Origin: Pratylenchus scribneri
Taxonomy: Eukaryota; Nematoda; Chromadorea; Rhabditida; Pratylenchidae
NCBI GenBank assembly: GCA_030063045.1
Contig: JAQSEB010000104.1
Span: 496,001 to 560,000, forward strand
Length of the DNA: 64,000 bases
Reading direction: 5' to 3'
The position numbers were made by a program, and so were the translations under genes. Numbering within the stretch: the stretch's first letter is position 1; each line of letters starts with the position of its first letter. The notes below the pieces were generated by a model that did no database searches, had not been told where the DNA came from, and saw nothing but the letters and a program-made list of their open reading frames with translations. Shown piece by piece: positions 60,181 to 64,000 of the stretch.

Positions 60181-61063
60181 TTTTGAATTATTTAATTGGA
60201 TAATTGAATTTTATTTGAATTTGAAATCCTTTAAAAGAGAATTGGATTTGTGTCAAATAAATGTAGTCCATCCATAATTATTTGAACATTTGTTGAATTT
60301 TCCAATACTGTCCTCAAAAAAGTCAACGAATTGTCCAAAATGTGAGGAGCATTTCCGTTGAAAAAATTAAATATTTGATCAGCAATTGTACCTGCTGAAT
60401 AATGGCAAATATTCAATGATCATTTCGGACATAATTTTAACAGAAGAGCATGGAATAGACAAAATTAATTCACATTCTATTCAAAAAAAATTATTTGAAC
60501 ATTTGGTATCAAAATGGGCATCAATTTAAGTACAATTTGAACAAACAGGAAATATTTTATAATCGGTGTTGGGTTGGATTAATGCAGAAGTGGATGGGGA
60601 ATGGGGATTTCAAATTGAAATTCTCACATCAAGGACGAAAATTAGATTTAGGACGATTGACTAGACTATAGTCTGTCTCTGAAGTTTGTGGTTGCACTTT
60701 TTATCAACTCATTTTCAGCTTCTCAGCTTCACATTTTTCTATAAAAATTTTAAAAGAAAAATTTTTTAAAAATAACAAAATTTTCGTTATCCAAAAGCAA
60801 ATTATTTTGGGTCTATTAGGAAAAAGTGAAGATGAACTTTATGGGTTATCCAAGAATAGGGTTAGGATTAGGATCATTCAGGATTTGTATATCATCACAC
60901 ATATCCCTATGTAATCTTTCACCCATGAGGGACCCTTCATTTTTTTTAAAAATCTCCCGAATATTAACAATAATAACAAGTACCGACAAAAATTATTTAA
61001 ATTTATAGTTTTATTCTCTGTGTAAAAAATCCATTCATTTCATTTTAAATTTCAATTCAATTA
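60181..61063. other. Intergenic, no gene seen
   Basis: No supported gene. A short segment near 60840-60880 (GGGTTAGGATTAGGATCATT) resembles parts of the 56.0-kb inverted repeat family. Confidence 0.4.
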
Positions 61064-63156
61064 TCAATAATCGCTGGTGCCATTATCTTGTACATCATCA
61101 TTTTCATTATCATCTTCATTGTCATCTTCATCATCATTACCATCATAATCCTTATTATTATTCTTATTTTCATCGTCACTTTGCGATTCCTCTGAACTGG
61201 GAAAGTCCAAAGGGGAATCCGGGTCAATTGGCATTGGCTCCGAGCATAAATCACAAGTCTTTCGGCAAACTTTCGACATTGCCTCATAATATGGCTAAAA
61301 TGAATGAAATTGGTAGAATATTCACATATTTGTGTACATTTTCTTCGGGATGATCATCGGGTGGTCGAGAGCATGAAGTCCGTTCGGTCAATGCGCAATC
61401 CGTGCTCAAATCCACACATTTTGCTGAATTCGTATAAAATATTGAAAATAGATTCGCAAAACCATTGCAAAATCCGCATGTCCTCGAACATTTCATCAAA
61501 TCGCCGCCAAATTCCTTGTGATGTCGGCACATTGAACGAAGGCCAATGCATCCATTGATTTTGTCCGCACATGGTCCTTTGTTACAGAATCCACAAGTGG
61601 CCGCACAGGCAGAAGTCATCTTAAATATTTCAATTTGTAAAAGGATAGTATTTAATTTGCCGAAAAAAAATTGAAATTGCCGAAAATATTGAAATTGCCA
61701 AAAAGATTTTAATGATTCAGCAGTTTGATCTAGATCCCTAAAACCTTATAACCAATCGATAGAATTTTGTCATGGTTAGGCCAAATTGAAAGGGTATTAA
61801 ACCGTTTAAACAAATAATGGTTTTTGGTACAAAACTATGTTAAAATGGTTTAAACTCGTGACAAATTATATACCAGTCGATCAATCTTGACGAGATCTAG
61901 AAATTGGTTATTAGGTTTTGAGGTTATAGGATAAATCATTAAAATTAAACCATTTAAGCTTTTCAGCATTTTAATACTTTTTTCGGCAATTTCAATGTTT
62001 TTTTTTTTGGCAAATTAATTATTTCCCATTTGTAAAATATTTAATAAATATTCCATTCACCATTTCTGTCATATTGTGGCACAAATTCTTGCGATTTTCA
62101 CAATTTATATGATAGGCTAAATGGCAAATGAATTAATTTAAATGAGAATTTGTATTGGACTTGGATCATCGCCGCATCCATGTGCCGACAATTCACAACA
62201 AATTTTACAATGATGAGCACATTTATAGGCAACCTCCTCCAACCCATGAAGATCACAATTCAGCGGCCTTCCATCTTTATTGCGCGAATTTTTCGGGAAA
62301 ACTTTTTTGCAGAAACTTTTCGGCAGTTCGTCTTTGCAAACTGTGGCAATTGGCAGAAAATTGCCTCTTTTATCCTAAAGAGGAATATAAATGAAATAAA
62401 TGAATATTATACTTGGCATCTCAACGTTTCCAACACTACATTTCCCTTGGTACGCCCTCGGCCCCGGCTGGCTCCATTAGCCCTATTATCATTATCATCG
62501 TCATCATCATCATTATTGTCATTACTGTTTCGACCTCTTCCTTTCCCGCCATTTCTATTCCCTCCATCATCATCATCATCGTCATTATTCGTATTGTCAT
62601 TGTCATCATCATTCCCGGTATTTCCTTTGTTATTTTTACCTGCAATTTATTTAAAAATTATCCAATTTGAATTATTCCACCTTTTGTGTTCCCCCTTGTA
62701 TTTCCTCCATTATTATTGTTATTGTCGTCATCGTCATCATTTCCATCATCATTATTATTATTATCCGTTCCATTATTGTCGCCATCATTGTCATTGTCAT
62801 TCCCATCATTTCCATTATTTGTATTATCATTATCCGTATCCGTATCATCATTATCAGCATCTTGTTGATCACGATTATTGTCTGTTTGATCGTTATTATC
62901 TTGATCCTAGTGACAAACATTTAATAACTTTGTTGGCCATAATCAATTCCATTACCTGCTGTGTATCATTTTCATCACTACTTATTGTATCATCGCCATC
63001 ATTATTATCCCCACCATTTGCATTTGCATCTGGATCATTATTGTCATCTGGATCATCTTGATCTTGGGCAGCATTCGCCCAAAATGCCATCAAAAGCAAA
63101 ATACATGCCAATGTTGCCAAAAAGAAAAATCCTCCACGTTTCTGCCTTCCAAACAT
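61064..63156 (-). CDS. Secreted Asp/Asn-rich protein with four ShKT domains
   Basis: The start at 63156 gives MFGRQKRGGFFFLATLACIL and a further hydrophobic run to an ANA cleavage site; an ATG 21 bp upstream is also in frame. Exons 1-3 encode about 200 residues of Asp/Asn/Gly repeats with a basic RGRGR break (GANGASRGRGRTK type). The C-terminal exons carry four six-Cys modules, including CKDELPKSFC...CAHHCKIC, CENRKNLC...CAATCGFC, CADKINGCIGLRSMC...CSRTCGFC and CVDLSTDCALTERTSC...CRKTCDLC, then a final acidic tail. All introns are short except one of about 430 bp holding a foldback element. Likely extracellular, with a calcium-binding or matrix-like acidic scaffold. Confidence 0.82.
61655..62018. 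mobile_element. MITE-like foldback element, family A, second full copy
   Basis: The left end TTAATTTGCCGAAAAAAAAT and the right end (reverse complement TTAATTTGCC followed by A-rich sequence) form terminal inverted repeats of about 130 bp, containing TTGAAATTGCCGAAAA and CCTTATAACCAAT in both arms. The centre has AAACCGTTTAAAC. It lies in an intron of the ShKT gene. Confidence 0.8.
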
Positions 63157-63563
63157 AATCAATATAGGAGAGGGCAAAAAATGACGAGAAAAATGCTTGG
63201 AAAATTTAATTATAAAATTTTAATCCATCCTAAATTCGATTGATACTTCAACAAAGAGAATACAGCTATTCGAACAAAAAAATTCCCATTTTACGAGAGA
63301 ATTCGGCAGTTTACGTAAATGAATGATCCTATGAACGACAATTCTAGTGGAAAAAGTTTAAACAGGGATGAGATCCCATCCTCATTTAAAATGTGAATAT
63401 TACGAAATATCTATTATTTCTATTTTTGCTCAAAGTTTCGATTGGAATTAGAACGACAATTTATAGAATTAATTACATTAAAAATATATTAAATTATTTA
63501 AAAATATTTATTCAAATAAATAATGGAAATGAAATTAAAATTACTAAATAGTATTAAATATGA

Positions 63564-64000
63564 TTATGAGCATTTTCGAATGAATTGTGCCAAAAGGAAA
63601 ATCGAAGAAATGAATCCATGATAGATGCCATAAACGATAAACTATTTTGGATAAATAAAATAAATATAATGGAATTTTGTATTTGAGCCAACCTGATGCC
63701 GAATACTCAAATGGAATGGGCCGTGGGAGTCGACGAACAAAAAAGTGATCAACGATTCAAGGATCAATGCAATGAACATATTCAGGCCAAAAATGAATGC
63801 ACTCATTGAAATATCAATTCGAATGGCAATGTTGAATCTAATTTGGGCCATAAATAATTATTTCTAAATTAATTAACTGAGCAAGTGTGATGCTAATTTG
63901 GTAAAGGATTTGGCAAATTGCATAGCCCAAATAGAGAAAATATAAATTCTCGCACTTTGCCATCCCAATCAAACAAATGCATTCAAATAATGCTGTGCTG
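63564..64000 (-). CDS. SLC19 folate/thiamine transporter, 3' end (partial)
   Basis: Three exons (to 63878, 63837-63693, 63641-63564) encode the last transmembrane segments: NLYFLYLGYAICQILYQISI, FNIAIRIDISMSAFIFGLNM, FIALILESLITFLFVDSHGP and a final FIVYGIYHGFISSIFLLAQF ending KCS. The order and spacing match reduced folate carrier and thiamine transporter C-termini, including the AFIFGLNMFIAL helix. The 5' part lies beyond the window. Confidence 0.82.

Noticed and set aside
62150..63061. 303-codon plus-strand Ser/His/Leu-rich frame, the longest in the region
   Set aside because: Antisense of the Asp/Asn repeat exons of the ShKT protein; GAT/AAT repeats leave the opposite strand open.

Overview
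The window is A+T-rich nuclear DNA from a nematode, most probably a plant-parasitic tylenchomorph. The evidence is nematode gene families (a warthog hedgehog-related protein, a supplementary-type nuclear receptor, several ShKT-domain secreted proteins), dense genes cut by 40-60 nt introns, and an intron-containing GH5 cellulase, a horizontally acquired enzyme of plant-parasitic nematodes. Five introns have GC-AG ends, which I recall being frequent in cyst nematodes, but the genus cannot be fixed from this sequence. All gene models were assembled by eye from splice signals and reading-frame continuity. Where I summed the exons, the coding length divides by three (GH31, nested gene, Gly-rich peptide, LIM, K/E-rich protein, arginine kinase, DGCR6-like, nucleoside hydrolase, cellulase).

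Layout. 0.2-5.3 kb (+): GH31 glycosidase with a duplicated exon and a secreted-protein gene nested antisense in one intron. 5.6-7.0 (-): secreted PPGFE-repeat protein. 8.7-10.6 (-): nuclear receptor. 11.9-12.4 (+): Gly-rich secretory peptide. 12.5-12.8 (-): single-LIM protein. 13.4-16.1 (-): 791-aa secreted K/E-rich protein with NLS-like clusters. 17.2-19.5 (-): ZFAND1-like AN1 protein with a minisatellite in an intron. 19.7-20.4 (-): secreted Gln/Gly-rich protein. 21.2-22.1 (-): four-span membrane protein. 22.9-24.6 (-): arginine kinase. 27.1-29.4 (+): BED/MADF-type protein. 29.7-31.0: 35-bp minisatellite. 31.2-34.0 (-): Nopp140. 35.1-36.2 (+): APC13-like and DGCR6-like genes. 36.6-38.9 (-): mucin-like secreted protein. 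40.4-43.1 (-): warthog. 44.2-46.2 (+): F-box/LRR. 46.4-47.7 (+): nucleoside hydrolase. 48.0-48.4 (-): small protein. 49.1-51.4 (-): anion-type Cys-loop channel. 52.4-54.9 (-): ShKT and Gln/Gly-rich exons. 55.5-57.6 (-): two small genes. 58.1-60.2 (-): GH5 cellulase. 61.1-63.2 (-): four-ShKT protein. 63.6-64.0 (-): 3' end of an SLC19 transporter.

There is no single operon-like system. The mix is housekeeping genes (arginine kinase, Nopp140, ZFAND1, APC13-like, nucleoside hydrolase) with a striking number of signal-peptide proteins of low-complexity or repeat design: PPGFE, K/E-rich, Gln/Gly-rich, mucin-like, ShKT and the nested gene. In a plant parasite these are candidate cuticle, gland or effector products, and the cellulase fits plant cell-wall digestion. 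Foldback (MITE-like) elements and minisatellites sit mostly in introns and gaps. The strongest new-looking signal is the exon 3a/3b pair of the GH31 gene with an intronic element complementary to both exons, a layout expected for RNA-pairing-controlled alternative splicing.
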